Positions 35,878-45,666 of a stretch of DNA of 64,000 bases are shown here, piece by piece (positions within the stretch are counted from its first letter, which is position 1; each line of letters opens with the position of its first letter). This DNA comes from Lachnospiraceae bacterium (lineage in GTDB: Bacteria; Bacillota; Clostridia; Lachnospirales; Lachnospiraceae). The position numbers were made by a program, and so were the translations under genes. Below the pieces are notes generated by a model, which was not told the DNA's origin, did not search any database, and saw only the letters and a program-made list of their open reading frames with translations. The DNA lies in contig QXXL01000040.1 of assembly GCA_009911505.1 (NCBI GenBank), forward strand, positions 31,621 to 95,620. The letters run 5' to 3'.

Positions 35878-36694
35878 AACAACGCTTCCCTTCTTTTTTT
35901 GTCCTGCAAGGCAGCTTTCCCGCCTGGTACATCTCCTGGATAACCGCCCTAAAGTCCACCCCGGCCAGCTGGCAGTAAATGATATGCTGTTTTACAGACA
36001 AGGCCATAGTAGCCGAACAGCACATATCGCAGCATAGCTTATCTACGACAGCGCCATCCCACAAAAAATCCTGCCCCTTTTCCACACGGCCAATCGTACA
36101 AAGCCTGCTGGCATAATCCGCAACTGAATCCATATGTAAAGCGCAAAGCCCCTTCACCTGTTCTGGCGTAACCCGATCCCCGCATCCATTATCCGATACA
36201 ATTTTTAAAAAAACCATTTGATGCGGCGAAAAAAAATAACTGCCTGCCTGATAAATAGCAGACGCTTCCATATCGTACACAAAAAAACCAGGTCTGTGCC
36301 ACATGCCCTTTTGAAACGGCTTGGCCCCGGTTAAAAGCTCTGCTTCTTTAAAATTATGGCGATATAAGATATCTGGATAAAACGTTTTGCTGGTTACTGT
36401 TTCGGTTATTTTGTGGCAGAGGAACAATTCGCCAATCTGCCCCTGTCCGTCCGGGCTTTCTGCACATATCCCGATGTTAAGCAAGAAATCCTGCTTACCA
36501 GGTAAAACTGCTGTACAAATGCTGCTTACAGCGGCAGCTGCGCTAACCATACCCGTTCCAGTAATTGTAACACGGATATTTTCCTGTTCATTGTAAAACA
36601 CCTGAAAACGGGAAACCGAAGTATCCCGCTTTAAACTGTACCGCGAAATCCACGCACTTGCCTCATAATACGTGGCAGTAAAAATATATAGCAT
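35849..36694 (-). CDS. Nucleoside phosphorylase superfamily protein
   Basis: The protein has 281 residues. ITGTGMVSAAAAVSSICTAV and DFLLNIGICAESPDG are phosphate and base site blocks of the purine nucleoside phosphorylase/MTAN fold, and FVYDMEASAIYQAGSYF is the Met-Glu ribose-binding motif. LKIVSDNGCGDRVTPEQV is also family-like. Exact substrate is uncertain. The extra C-terminal Cys-rich tail (CCDMCCSATMALSVKQHIIY) is unusual. It overlaps splB by 29 nt, and this pair recurs in spore formers, so it may salvage photoproduct-related bases; that is inference. Confidence 0.82.
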   Translation of the reverse strand: MLYIFTATYYEASAWISRYSLKRDTSVSRFQVFYNEQENIRVTITGTGMVSAAAAVSSICTAVLPGKQDFLLNIGICAESPDGQGQIGELFLCHKITETVTSKTFYPDILYRHNFKEAELLTGAKPFQKGMWHRPGFFVYDMEASAIYQAGSYFFSPHQMVFLKIVSDNGCGDRVTPEQVKGLCALHMDSVADYASRLCTIGRVEKGQDFLWDGAVVDKLCCDMCCSATMALSVKQHIIYCQLAGVDFRAVIQEMYQAGKLPCRTKKEGKRCFEEFRQRLL

Positions 36695-36765
36695 ACTGCA
36701 AGCACCCTTTCCTGCCTTTGCCGGAATATGCCAAAAACGGCTGCTTTCACCTGTGCCTTCTTAAT

Positions 36766-37509
36766 TTAGCACAAATCCAGCACACTCCTTGCCTCTTGCA
36801 CCTTCTTTAAATCCGTACGGTAAACCTCATACTCCGGCAGGCCTGGCAGCCCCATATGCACCTTGCCATTCCAAAACATCATCCCGCTGTCAACCGTTTT
36901 TTTACCGGACATATGAAAGCTTGCCGCATTTATTTCTGCAGCCAGCCCTTTTATCACTGCCGCGTCCACGCCAGCTCCAACTAAAATTTCAATCCGGCCC
37001 TTTGCCTTTTGGATAAGCCCGCACAAAAGCTGTTTTCCCTTTGTGCAGCTATCCTCCTGTCCGGAGGTGAGAATCGTGTCTGCCCCAAACGAAATTGCTT
37101 CCTCCAAAGCCCGGTACGGATCTTTACAGACATCAAACGCCCGGTGCAACGTCAAATGCATACCGGATGTGCCCTGCCTTAGCCGTTTCATCCGCTCCAA
37201 ATCTATATTCCCATCCGGCAAAAGGCAGCCGGCTACAACCCCGTCTGCCCCCAGATTATGGAACAATCTGGCATCCTCTTCTATGGCCCTAAATTCCGCA
37301 TCCGTATACAAAAAATCCCCAAACCTTGGCCGGATTAAAACATGCAGTGGAATATCGCATGCCTTACGGATTTGCTTAAACATGCTTATGCCAGGCGTCG
37401 TACCGCCAACCGCCAAATTAGAACATACCTCCAGGCGGTCTGCCCCGCCCTTACTTGCAATAACCGCGGATTCTACAGAATCCACACAAACCTCTAATAT
37501 CCTTTTCAC
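36766..37509 (-). CDS. cutC: CutC family protein
   Basis: A TIM-barrel protein linked to copper homeostasis in some bacteria; the biochemical role is not settled. The start MKRILEVCVDSVESAVIAS, RLEVCSNLAVGGTTPGISM, VLIRPRFGDFLYTDAEF and LHRAFDVCKDPYRALEEA are the main family blocks, and TILTSGQEDSC is the conserved end. There are 247 residues. The GTG start 37509 has only a weak GGGGACAGG behind it, inside the spacer after nifU. It lies 15 nt downstream of nifU. Confidence 0.93.
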   Translation of the reverse strand: MKRILEVCVDSVESAVIASKGGADRLEVCSNLAVGGTTPGISMFKQIRKACDIPLHVLIRPRFGDFLYTDAEFRAIEEDARLFHNLGADGVVAGCLLPDGNIDLERMKRLRQGTSGMHLTLHRAFDVCKDPYRALEEAISFGADTILTSGQEDSCTKGKQLLCGLIQKAKGRIEILVGAGVDAAVIKGLAAEINAASFHMSGKKTVDSGMMFWNGKVHMGLPGLPEYEVYRTDLKKVQEARSVLDLC

Positions 37510-37524
37510 TATGCCTGTCCCCGT

Positions 37525-37962
37525 TTAGTATTCCTCTTCCTGTGCCTTCTCTTCAATATCTTCTACTGGCTTTTTTAGCCCTTCTATCACTATGCCATTT
37601 TTTTGTGCATAATCCCACAAAGCCGCATGGATGGCTTCCTCGGCAAGCAGGGAGCAGTGTACCTTTACAGGCGGCAGGCCGTCTAACGCTTCCATTACGG
37701 CTTTATTGGTAACTGAGAGGGCTTGCTGAACCGTTTTCCCTTTTACAAGCTCTGTCGCCATACTGCTTGTGGCCACAGCAGCCCCGCAGCCAAAGGTTTT
37801 AAATTTGGCGTCCCTTATCACACCCTGATCGTCTATGTCAAAATAAATCCTCATTATATCGCCGCACTTTGCGTTCCCAACTGTCCCAACCCCGCTCGGG
37901 TTTTCAAGCTCACCGACATTCCTTGGATTATTAAAATGCTCCATTACCTTTTCACTGTACAT
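37525..37962 (-). CDS. nifU: Iron-sulfur cluster scaffold protein (IscU/NifU-N)
   Basis: A scaffold on which NifS/IscS builds Fe-S clusters. The three cluster Cys are in VGNAKCGDIMRIYFDI, FKTFGCGAAVATSSMATELV and PPVKVHCSLLAEEAI. MYSEKVMEHFNNPRNVGELE is the family N-terminus. The length of 145 residues fits the U-type scaffold of clostridia. It sits 30 nt downstream of nifS and shares its promoter. Confidence 0.96.
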   Translation of the reverse strand: MYSEKVMEHFNNPRNVGELENPSGVGTVGNAKCGDIMRIYFDIDDQGVIRDAKFKTFGCGAAVATSSMATELVKGKTVQQALSVTNKAVMEALDGLPPVKVHCSLLAEEAIHAALWDYAQKNGIVIEGLKKPVEDIEEKAQEEEY

Positions 37963-37992
37963 AATTTACCTCTTTCTCCTGTTAGTCATTGC

Positions 37993-39177
37993 TTACTGGT
38001 TCCCTTTTTTTACAAAATCTTCATATAAAGGAGACATGCCCCGCAGCCTTTCTACGATTTTTTTCAATTCATCCACTACATAATCAATCTCTTCTAGCGT
38101 AGTTTCTTCCGATAATGTAATGCGCAAAGAACCGTGCGCAATCTCATGCGGCAGCCCGATTGCAAGCAAAACATGCGACGGATCCAATGCGCCTGAGGTA
38201 CAAGCTGAACCGCTGGATGCGCAGATCCCGCTCTGATCTAACAAAATCAGCATGGATTCCCCCTCGATGAACCGAAAACAAAAACTCGCATTGTTGGGAA
38301 GCCTGTCCGCCCCATCGCCGTTTAGCCTGGAATATGGAATTTCTGCCAGCACCCGCCCAATCAGATGATCCCGCAGCTTTATCTGTGCCGCAGCCCGTAA
38401 TTCCATCGTACCCCCTGCAAGCTGAGCGGCCTTGCCAAACCCCACAATCCCAGGCACATTTAATGTCCCGGCCCGCCTGCCGCGCTCCTGTGCGCCGCCA
38501 TGGATAAAAGAACGGATTTTTATGCCTTTACGGATATACAAAATCCCGGCTCCCTTAGGCCCGTTTAGCTTATGCCCGCTTGCAGAGAGCATATCAATGC
38601 CCATTTCTTCCACATCGATTGGGATATGCCCATATGCCTGAACGGCATCGGTATGGAAGGGGACACCCGCATTGCGGGCAATCTTTCCGATTTCAGCAAC
38701 TGGCTGCAGTGTACCAATTTCATTGTTTGCAGCCATAATGGAAATCAGTATAGTATCCGGGCGGATGGCAGCTTTAAGCTCCCCTAAGGAAATTTTCCCT
38801 GCTGCGTCCACGTCTAAATAAGTCACTTCCAACCCTTGCTTTTGCAGGTACCCGCAGGTGTGCAAAACGGCATGGTGTTCAATTTTGCTGGTAATTATAT
38901 GGCGCCCCTTCGATGCATAGGCTTCCGCCGCAGCTTTAATTGCCCAGTTATCCGACTCGCTTCCGCTGCCCGTAAAATAAATTTCTTCCGGCTTTGCGCC
39001 GATTACCGCTGCTGCGCGCTCCCTGGCTGTATCAACCGCAGTCTGGCTTTCTCCTGCAAAACGGTACATCGCAGACGGGTTGCTGTATGTCCCGCAAAAA
39101 TACGGCATCATTTCATCAAGAACGCCCTGGCTTACGCGTGTAGTTGCGGCGTTATCCAAATATATAAATTTGCCCAT
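37993..39177 (-). CDS. nifS: Cysteine desulfurase
   Basis: PLP enzyme that takes sulfur from cysteine for Fe-S cluster building. It has the PLP Lys in MLSASGHKLNGPKGAGILYI, the aromatic and acidic site in DAVQAYGHIPIDVEEMG, and the catalytic Cys loop in SGICASSGSACTSGALDPSH. There are 394 residues. ATG 39177 follows AGAAAGGG. Sitting directly before nifU, it is the sulfur donor for that scaffold and probably for other paths such as thiazole synthesis. Confidence 0.97.
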   Translation of the reverse strand: MGKFIYLDNAATTRVSQGVLDEMMPYFCGTYSNPSAMYRFAGESQTAVDTARERAAAVIGAKPEEIYFTGSGSESDNWAIKAAAEAYASKGRHIITSKIEHHAVLHTCGYLQKQGLEVTYLDVDAAGKISLGELKAAIRPDTILISIMAANNEIGTLQPVAEIGKIARNAGVPFHTDAVQAYGHIPIDVEEMGIDMLSASGHKLNGPKGAGILYIRKGIKIRSFIHGGAQERGRRAGTLNVPGIVGFGKAAQLAGGTMELRAAAQIKLRDHLIGRVLAEIPYSRLNGDGADRLPNNASFCFRFIEGESMLILLDQSGICASSGSACTSGALDPSHVLLAIGLPHEIAHGSLRITLSEETTLEEIDYVVDELKKIVERLRGMSPLYEDFVKKGNQ

Positions 39178-39247
39178 AATATCCCTTTCTTCTATAATAT
39201 TATTCCATTATTGTATCCTATAAACATAGTAGGTTTTGAATGGATTT

Positions 39248-39276
39248 ATTATAACGCCGCATATTCTGGTTGTCAA
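39248..39276 (-). promoter_or_regulatory. Consensus sigma-A promoter of nifS-nifU
   Basis: On the minus strand TTGACA (39271-39276), 17 nt, TATAAT (39248-39253), both perfect hexamers, about 70 nt before nifS. The sequence AAACATAGTAGGTTT near the start point is a short dyad and could be an operator, but this is weak. Confidence 0.82.
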
Positions 39277-39293
39277 TAGTATTTCGCCTGCAT

Positions 39294-41165
39294 TCACGCT
39301 TTTACCTTTACCTTTATTGCTTTGCCGTATTTTCCGTAATACGTTATTCCGGATTTCCTTTGATAGCCTCTGGCTTTTATATAATATACCTTTCCCTTTT
39401 TCAGGGATTTGAGCGTAATTTTAGCCTTTTTTGTTTCTTTTTTATGAAAAGTTTTAAATCTTTTGCTTGTAGAATAAACGATTTGATAACCAGTCAGGGG
39501 AAGGCCATTCTTTAGCCGTACCGTTACCCTCTGTTTCTTATGGGATACGGCCGACTGCAGCTGTGTTTTTGCAGGTACAATCTGGAAAGACGACGCCTTT
39601 GTCCCCACAAACGCGCCGATACCTGTTACCGTTACCCCCGCAGTGCCGATTTCAATATTGTCCTGGTAGCTGACGGTATAATCCTTTCCGCAGATTAAGG
39701 GGAGCTTGTTTAACCGCACAAAAACCGCGGGTTTTTTACCTTTTCCAGTATAAGCAGCCGTTCCGATAGCATCCACAGATGCCTGGCTAATGTCCCTGGA
39801 ACGTATAGACTTTTGAATTTTAACTGTATCGTCAATCTTTTCACCATTATCTGTCCGGTAAGTGTCAATGGTAAAGGTACTTTCTGTAACCTCCACAATA
39901 GAATAAGTCGGAACCCCGCCTTGCCATCTGGCCGCAACATATGCCTGTTTTTCTTCCGCCAGATCATAATACCTGCTGCCTGAGGAAGATCCTGCAGCCA
40001 TATAAAGGATCCCCTCTGGATTGACCGCAGCCCCGTCCACTATTTCCGGCTCTACGGGCAAACCTGCCTTTAAGAATTTGGACCGGGTATAGGAATGGTC
40101 ATGCCCTGTCAGCACAACGTCAATGCCATTGCCGTCAAAGTATTTAACCAGCTTATTGCGCAGTTTTATAACCTGTTCATCAGAAGAATGCTTGGCAGAT
40201 CCATAAATATCCTGATGCAGCGTTACAATGCGCCAGGTGCAATCCGGATTTTTGCGGATTGCACCTTCCATAAATTCTTTATGCTCTTTTGTATTACTAT
40301 CCTGTGTATTTAACATCATAAATAAGGCGCTGCCATAGGTAAACCAATAATCACCGCCCACGTATTTATTTTGTCCAAGAAAGCTTTGGTTGGGCACATG
40401 AAAATGATAATCATAATTGGGGTTATCCCCGTCATGGCCCCCTACTGTTGTCGCCACTGGGACAGACCGGAGCAGCTTTGGGCAAAGAAAACCGCTGTAT
40501 TCTATTTCACTTACAGTTTTATCCAAAGCCTTACAGGCATTTGTTTGAACCTGATCTCCCGCGGACAAAATAAAATCCGCTTTCTTACCTGATTTTTTAT
40601 ACGCTTTATTTATTGTATCACGCCAGCCAAAAGCATCCCTGCACGCCGCATCGCTTTGCGCCAAACGGTATTCCTCTTGCGCTTCCAGATACTCCTCCTG
40701 CTTTATTGGATTGGATTTTCCTATTTGTGGATCCCCTACATAGATAAAATGAAACATATCCCCGGCTTCATTGGTATGAAAAGGCGCTACCTCCTTTCGA
40801 TCCGCCTGGTAATAGTATGTAGCGCCTGGTTTTAAATTTTTCAGGGTTACTTTGTTGCTCCTATATCCCTTTTGCGCCTTCTTCTGTTTGATTTTAACCG
40901 TTTTCCCGTCGCTCAAATCACGTTTTTGCCCATACCTGAAACGGACAGGCTCCCCATTTTTACTATACCACGCAAAATTCATCTGGGTTTCGTCTGATCC
41001 TGGCGACAAAGCCACATAGGTCCAGTCATTACAGATTGTTTTCCATTCCTGTTTAAAAGCTTCTGGCAGCCCTGCTTGCGCGCCCCAAAAAACAGCTCCC
41101 TGCAGTAAAATTATTCCTGCCAAAAAACATGCGCATAGTTGCTTCCTACAATTTTTTACAATCAT
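39294..41165 (-). CDS. Secreted purple-acid-phosphatase-like metallophosphoesterase
   Basis: A 623-residue exported protein: LCACFLAGIILLQGAVFWGA is a signal peptide core. Residues 45-135 form a PAP-type fibronectin III N-domain (TYVALSPGSDETQMNFAWYS). The catalytic domain has DPQIGKSN, LSAGDQVQT, GGHDGDN, TLHQDIYG and GHDHSYTRS metal motifs. The usual GNHD is GGHDG here. After about 440 comes an Ig or fibronectin-like tail ending in Lys-rich repeats (KGKVYYIKARGYQ), probably wall-binding. I use ATG 41165 behind GGGGGAGG. The substrate is unknown; the enzyme likely frees phosphate from phosphomonoesters outside the cell. Confidence 0.88.
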   Translation of the reverse strand: MIVKNCRKQLCACFLAGIILLQGAVFWGAQAGLPEAFKQEWKTICNDWTYVALSPGSDETQMNFAWYSKNGEPVRFRYGQKRDLSDGKTVKIKQKKAQKGYRSNKVTLKNLKPGATYYYQADRKEVAPFHTNEAGDMFHFIYVGDPQIGKSNPIKQEEYLEAQEEYRLAQSDAACRDAFGWRDTINKAYKKSGKKADFILSAGDQVQTNACKALDKTVSEIEYSGFLCPKLLRSVPVATTVGGHDGDNPNYDYHFHVPNQSFLGQNKYVGGDYWFTYGSALFMMLNTQDSNTKEHKEFMEGAIRKNPDCTWRIVTLHQDIYGSAKHSSDEQVIKLRNKLVKYFDGNGIDVVLTGHDHSYTRSKFLKAGLPVEPEIVDGAAVNPEGILYMAAGSSSGSRYYDLAEEKQAYVAARWQGGVPTYSIVEVTESTFTIDTYRTDNGEKIDDTVKIQKSIRSRDISQASVDAIGTAAYTGKGKKPAVFVRLNKLPLICGKDYTVSYQDNIEIGTAGVTVTGIGAFVGTKASSFQIVPAKTQLQSAVSHKKQRVTVRLKNGLPLTGYQIVYSTSKRFKTFHKKETKKAKITLKSLKKGKVYYIKARGYQRKSGITYYGKYGKAIKVKVKA

Positions 41166-41197
41166 AAATCCTCCCCCCAACACTCAATCTTCAGTTC

Positions 41198-43096
41198 CTA
41201 TACCCCTGCATTTTTCGCATAAACCTCTACTGAAAACCAATAGCATAATAAGAAAAACACAAATATCACACCCACGCTCGCGGCATAAACTGCCATCAGG
41301 TTTGTATACATCATCTTCTCCAACGCATGCACTGCAAAATAAGCCGACACCGCCATTACCGCAAACGGCAGGCCATATGCAGCCTTAAGCTCATGGGACA
41401 GCGACTTTTTAAGCGTCCACTGCGCCACACCCAGCTTCTTTAATACCAAATAACGCTCCTTTTCCTCAAACGCATCATTATAAAGCTTCATAAACAATAC
41501 GCTTCCGCTTGCCAGTACAAATACCATAAACATAAAAATACATACCGTATACAATACCTTAATCCATTCAATATCGCTGCTGTTAGGATCAACCACCACC
41601 CTTGCAGCATTATCTGCCCCTTCCCCGTTTAACGTATCTAGTTCATCTATAGACGCCGCAAAATTATATATGTCCTCAATCCGGTAATTATATGTATACA
41701 TCTGTTCCCCGAGCGGCAGAAGGCGTTCGTATTCCGCGTCGTTTACCACATAAAAGCTCATCATTTCCTGCAGGCAGCCCAAATAAGGCACATTCGTTTC
41801 CATCACCTCGCGGTAAGTTTTCCCATTTAACGTTTCTGTCTGGTTAGACCTGGCCGTTAAAAGCGACAGCAGGTACAAATGGGAGGCTTCAATGATTTCA
41901 TCATCCCCTAGCGGTTCCATTTCAAATTCCAGGCCTGTTTGTTCCGCCAGCCTCTTTACCCCGGAATACGGCAGAATAGCATAGTTGCGGCTTGTAAACG
42001 GCGTATCAAAAAGAGAAGCGTCAATTGCCAAAAACGGCAGTTCGGCACTATAGGAAATCTGGTTATCTTTTTCAATCAAAGGCCGTATTACCTCGTCCAG
42101 ATCCTGCCTTGCGCTCAAAAACTGGTATGTATATGTATTCCGAAAATGCACAATAGAATTATACCTGTATTTCATGGCAAACCCGGTTGCAAGCGCCGTT
42201 ACCGAGCACAGCATCAGCACACATGTCATTGCATAGGTACGGTAATTTTTCTTCATCCTAAAAATTACATTGTTAATCCATAAATTCCGCTGTTTTTTAT
42301 AAAGGAACAGCTTCTTTTTTGCAAGGCTTTGCAGCAGCATCGGCAAAAACCCGCCAAACAGCAAATAAACCCCGGCAATAACAAGCACAACCGCTGCAAA
42401 TACATTGCCCATGACCTCCTGCCCGCCTTCTTTCACTGCAAGGTAATAGCCTAAAAACAGGATCACAATACCTGCCACGGTTTTTAAAAACAGCATAACC
42501 GGATTCTGCCTGACATATTCGTTTGCCCGCGATGCGGACACCATTTCAAGCACACTGCTCCTTACGATATTCACATATCCTTTTATTGCAAAAATAATAT
42601 ACATAATCAAATAAACCGCCGCCGTAACCAAGATGGGCTTTGATGAAATCCGAAATGAAATATCAACAGAAATCTCGGATATGGCAAGCAATATCATCTG
42701 GAACAGGTATGTGGCCAGTATGCCAAGGCCCGTGCCAAGCGCCAGCGCAGAGAGGCCAATAAATGACGTTTCTATCATATAAAGCTTGCCGATTTTCTGG
42801 TTACTAAGGCCCATAAACACATAAATGCCAATTTCTTTTTTCTGTTTGGTCAAAAATACGTTTGTCGCATACCAGAGGAAAAAAAACATAAAACACCCTA
42901 ATGCTACAGAAACCGTATGTACCAGGATATCAATGTAATCCCGGTTTTGCTTTCCCAGCACATCAAACAAATCTGAAGAAAGTATATTCTGGAAATTTAA
43001 AAAGACCAGGATTGTAAACGCCAGCGACAGAATAATAGCCAGGTAGTTTTTAAAGCTCCTCCCAAAATTTGCCATTGCCAGTTTCACCATACTCAC
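41198..43096 (-). CDS. bceB: BceB-type ABC transporter permease
   Basis: FtsX/MacB-fold permease of about 10 membrane segments with one large outer domain (about 305-510), the layout of BceAB peptide detoxification transporters. MANFGRSFKNYLAIILSLAF and FMFFFLWYATNVFLTKQKKE then IGIYVFMGLSNQKIG are standard. The extracellular part contains YNSIVHFRNTYTYQFLSARQ. GTG 43096 is used with GGAGGTGAC 9 nt upstream; it overlaps the ATPase stop. The substrate cannot be read from sequence, but this family handles bacitracin-like and lantibiotic peptides. Confidence 0.9.
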   Translation of the reverse strand: MSMVKLAMANFGRSFKNYLAIILSLAFTILVFLNFQNILSSDLFDVLGKQNRDYIDILVHTVSVALGCFMFFFLWYATNVFLTKQKKEIGIYVFMGLSNQKIGKLYMIETSFIGLSALALGTGLGILATYLFQMILLAISEISVDISFRISSKPILVTAAVYLIMYIIFAIKGYVNIVRSSVLEMVSASRANEYVRQNPVMLFLKTVAGIVILFLGYYLAVKEGGQEVMGNVFAAVVLVIAGVYLLFGGFLPMLLQSLAKKKLFLYKKQRNLWINNVIFRMKKNYRTYAMTCVLMLCSVTALATGFAMKYRYNSIVHFRNTYTYQFLSARQDLDEVIRPLIEKDNQISYSAELPFLAIDASLFDTPFTSRNYAILPYSGVKRLAEQTGLEFEMEPLGDDEIIEASHLYLLSLLTARSNQTETLNGKTYREVMETNVPYLGCLQEMMSFYVVNDAEYERLLPLGEQMYTYNYRIEDIYNFAASIDELDTLNGEGADNAARVVVDPNSSDIEWIKVLYTVCIFMFMVFVLASGSVLFMKLYNDAFEEKERYLVLKKLGVAQWTLKKSLSHELKAAYGLPFAVMAVSAYFAVHALEKMMYTNLMAVYAASVGVIFVFFLLCYWFSVEVYAKNAGV

Positions 43097-43854
43097 GAAA
43101 AGTCACCTCCCATGGAAGCCTGCATATCAATAATTTTATCGTAAAATTCCTTCCGGCCCTCACACCGGCTTATCCTGCACCGGATCTGCCCGTCGCTTAA
43201 GATATAGGCATCCTTAGCATAAGACGCGCTAAACGCATCATGCGTTACCATTAAAATTGTCGCTTTCCCGCTGTCGTTTACCATCTTAAGGCATTCCAGC
43301 AAATCCTTGCTTGAACGGGAATCAAGCGCCCCGGTAGGCTCATCGGCAAAAATAATTTCCGGATCGGTAATCAATGCACGGCACGCCGCCCCCCTTTGCT
43401 TCTGCCCTCCAGAAAGCTGGTAGGGATATTTTTTCAAATGTCCCTTTAACCCGAACATATCTGCAAACATTTCGGTTTTTTTGATACATTGCGCACCGCC
43501 AGAGCCGTTTAAGGACAGGGGCAGGGCAATATTGTCCTGCAGCGTCATGGTATCAAGCAGGTTATAGTCCTGAAAGATAAAACCGATTTTGTCACGCCTG
43601 ATTTTGGAAAGATCACGGTTGGATACTTTGCCGATATCAACCCCGTCCAACATCACCTGGCCCTGTGTAGGCTTGTCAATTGTAGACAGGATATTTAAAA
43701 GTGTCGTTTTGCCGGATCCGCTTGGCCCCATGACTGCAATAAAATCATTTTTATAGATTTCTAAGTCAATGCCTTTTAATACTGTAGCGCAAAATCCATT
43801 AGTGCCGTAATTTTTTACCAGGTTTTTAATTTCTAATACTTTTTTTCTATTCAT
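43093..43854 (-). CDS. bceA: BceA-type ABC transporter ATPase
   Basis: A 253-residue nucleotide-binding subunit. Walker A is MGPSGSGKTTLLNIL, signature LSGGQKQRGAACRAL, Walker B EIIFADEPTGALD and switch MVTHDAF. ATG 43854 follows AAGGAGGATAG. The longer frame upstream has no site and is rejected. The BceB permease starts 4 nt into its stop, and the sensor kinase gene lies just upstream, a complete Bce module. Confidence 0.94.
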   Translation of the reverse strand: MNRKKVLEIKNLVKNYGTNGFCATVLKGIDLEIYKNDFIAVMGPSGSGKTTLLNILSTIDKPTQGQVMLDGVDIGKVSNRDLSKIRRDKIGFIFQDYNLLDTMTLQDNIALPLSLNGSGGAQCIKKTEMFADMFGLKGHLKKYPYQLSGGQKQRGAACRALITDPEIIFADEPTGALDSRSSKDLLECLKMVNDSGKATILMVTHDAFSASYAKDAYILSDGQIRCRISRCEGRKEFYDKIIDMQASMGGDFS

Positions 43855-43964
43855 ATTGTCTATCCTCCTTACACAGCCTATTATAGAGGATGTGTAAAGG
43901 AAAATCCTTACATTCACATTACAAAACAAGCGTTAGCATTACAATTGATGTAAGGCTGCACCAG

Positions 43965-44936
43965 TTATCCTTCCTTCCCCAGCCGCACCGTAAAACGCGT
44001 ATACTTAAACGGCTCGCTTTCAACCGAAATCTGATGCCCCAGCCTCTCTATAATTTTAGCCGCTATATAAAGCCCCATCCCTGTGGATTTATATTTCCCG
44101 TTGTGATGGCTGCCGCCAATAAAGCCTTTCTCAAATACCCTGGAAATATCCTCCTGCCGGATGCCTTCCCCATGATCTTCTACACATAACAAAACCTCCC
44201 TCTCCTTACTAGTACTCCATATTTTTAAAACAGGCCGGCCTGCCGCATATTTTATAGCGTTGCTTATCAGCTGGTCGAGCACATATACCAGCCAGCTTTT
44301 GTCCGTATAAACCTTCACGTCCTCCACAGAAAGCTCCAACAGAAAATGATTTTTAATCAGGAAGAACTGGTTATTGCGGACAGAAGCTTTCACACATCCG
44401 GGCAGGCTTACGGCTTTCACCTGGATATCAAACAGCTTGCCCTGCACCTTACAGCCCAAAAGCGCCCCGTTTAACTGCGCATTGATGCGCTCAAGCTGTT
44501 CCTGCATCTGGCCGCGCAGGCTGCTGTCTTCTATTTTTTTATTCATCAGCAGGCTTGCCGATAAGGGGATTTTTACCTCGTGGCACCATTTGGCAATGTA
44601 ATCCTGCAAATCACAGTTTAAGTCAAATTGCTCTTTTAACTGCCCGGACAGCACACGTACATCATGCTCTGCGATTTCTATATTCTCCAAATCCAAAAAT
44701 TCCTGGTAAATCACAGAGCCGTACTCAAGCAATTCCCGTTTCCTGACCTGGTTTTTCCAGTAAGCCACATAACCTGCCCCGCCGTAAAACAGGGCACAGG
44801 ATGCTAAAAGCAAATCCAGGTAAAGAAGATACCAGATTTTGACATCCGGCAGCAGAAATATAAAATACAGATTATAGGAAAGGCACAAAAAGCCACAAAA
44901 GAGAAGCTGCTTTTTTATTTTTTTTAACCAGCTCAT
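43965..44936 (-). CDS. bceS: BceS-type intramembrane-sensing histidine kinase
   Basis: There are 323 residues. Two close membrane segments (KQLLFCGFLCLSYNLYFIFL and WYLLYLDLLLASCALFYGGA) with almost no outer loop are typical of BceS, which senses via the transporter. The phospho-acceptor is in IAKWCHEVKIPLSA (His about 119). The ATPase part has SNAIKYAAG (N box), CVEDHGEGI, STGMGLYIA. The start overlaps the regulator stop by ATGA. Confidence 0.93.
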   Translation of the reverse strand: MSWLKKIKKQLLFCGFLCLSYNLYFIFLLPDVKIWYLLYLDLLLASCALFYGGAGYVAYWKNQVRKRELLEYGSVIYQEFLDLENIEIAEHDVRVLSGQLKEQFDLNCDLQDYIAKWCHEVKIPLSASLLMNKKIEDSSLRGQMQEQLERINAQLNGALLGCKVQGKLFDIQVKAVSLPGCVKASVRNNQFFLIKNHFLLELSVEDVKVYTDKSWLVYVLDQLISNAIKYAAGRPVLKIWSTSKEREVLLCVEDHGEGIRQEDISRVFEKGFIGGSHHNGKYKSTGMGLYIAAKIIERLGHQISVESEPFKYTRFTVRLGKEG

Positions 44937-45613
44937 ACGATATAATATCCCTGCCCTTTCTTCGTGCAGATCAACTCCCCGCCGCTTGCCGCCTTAAGCT
45001 TATTGCGCAGCCTGCAAATCAATGTGGTTAGCGTCCCGTCCGAAACAAACTCGTCCGTGCTCCAAAGCTCCATCATTAACTCCTCCCGCGTTACCACCTG
45101 GGGCTTTTGCTCCAGCAGCTTGGCAATAATTTTCTGTTCCGATTTGGTCAGGCCAACCTTTTTTCCATGGCATACAAGTAAAGCCGTATCCTCCTCCAGG
45201 TAAAAGCCCTCTCCAAAATACTGCCGCCCCTTCACCTTATACTGGTATGTCCTTCTTAATATAGCTTCCATTTTTGCCTTTAGCAGCTCCAGCCGAAACG
45301 GCTTTTCCACGTAATCATCCCCACCCTGGGCGATTGCCATTATTTTATCCCTGTCATCATTTTTACTGCTGATATAAATAATCGGAATATCTGAAATGGC
45401 GCGGATTTTACCGCACCAGTAAAACCCATCGTAAAACGGCAGGTTAATATCCATTAAAACCAAATGCGGCTGGTATCTCGTAAATTCGGATACAATGTCG
45501 TCAAAGCGGCTGGCCACAACAGCCTCATACCCCCACTTTTCCAGGAACTGCCGTATTTCATCCGCAAGGGCTGCATCATCTTCGACCAGCATAACCTTCA
45601 TTTTCAAATCCAA
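44933..45613 (-). CDS. bceR: BceR-type OmpR family response regulator
   Basis: A receiver with LVEDDAALADEI, phospho-Asp in LVLMDINLPFYDGF and conserved Lys in DDYVEKPFRLELL, then a winged-helix DNA-binding domain (LTKSEQKIIAKLLEQKPQVV and LICRLRNKLKAA). The start is not certain: TTG 45613 is 7 nt after AGAGG, whereas ATG 45601 (MKVMLVEDD) lacks a site. I use TTG, giving 226 residues. Presumably it controls bceAB. Confidence 0.88.
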   Translation of the reverse strand: MDLKMKVMLVEDDAALADEIRQFLEKWGYEAVVASRFDDIVSEFTRYQPHLVLMDINLPFYDGFYWCGKIRAISDIPIIYISSKNDDRDKIMAIAQGGDDYVEKPFRLELLKAKMEAILRRTYQYKVKGRQYFGEGFYLEEDTALLVCHGKKVGLTKSEQKIIAKLLEQKPQVVTREELMMELWSTDEFVSDGTLTTLICRLRNKLKAASGGELICTKKGQGYYIV

Positions 45614-45666
45614 AAAAACACCTCTTCCCATTTGTTTTTCCCAAAGCATAGTAAATATAGTCTAAT

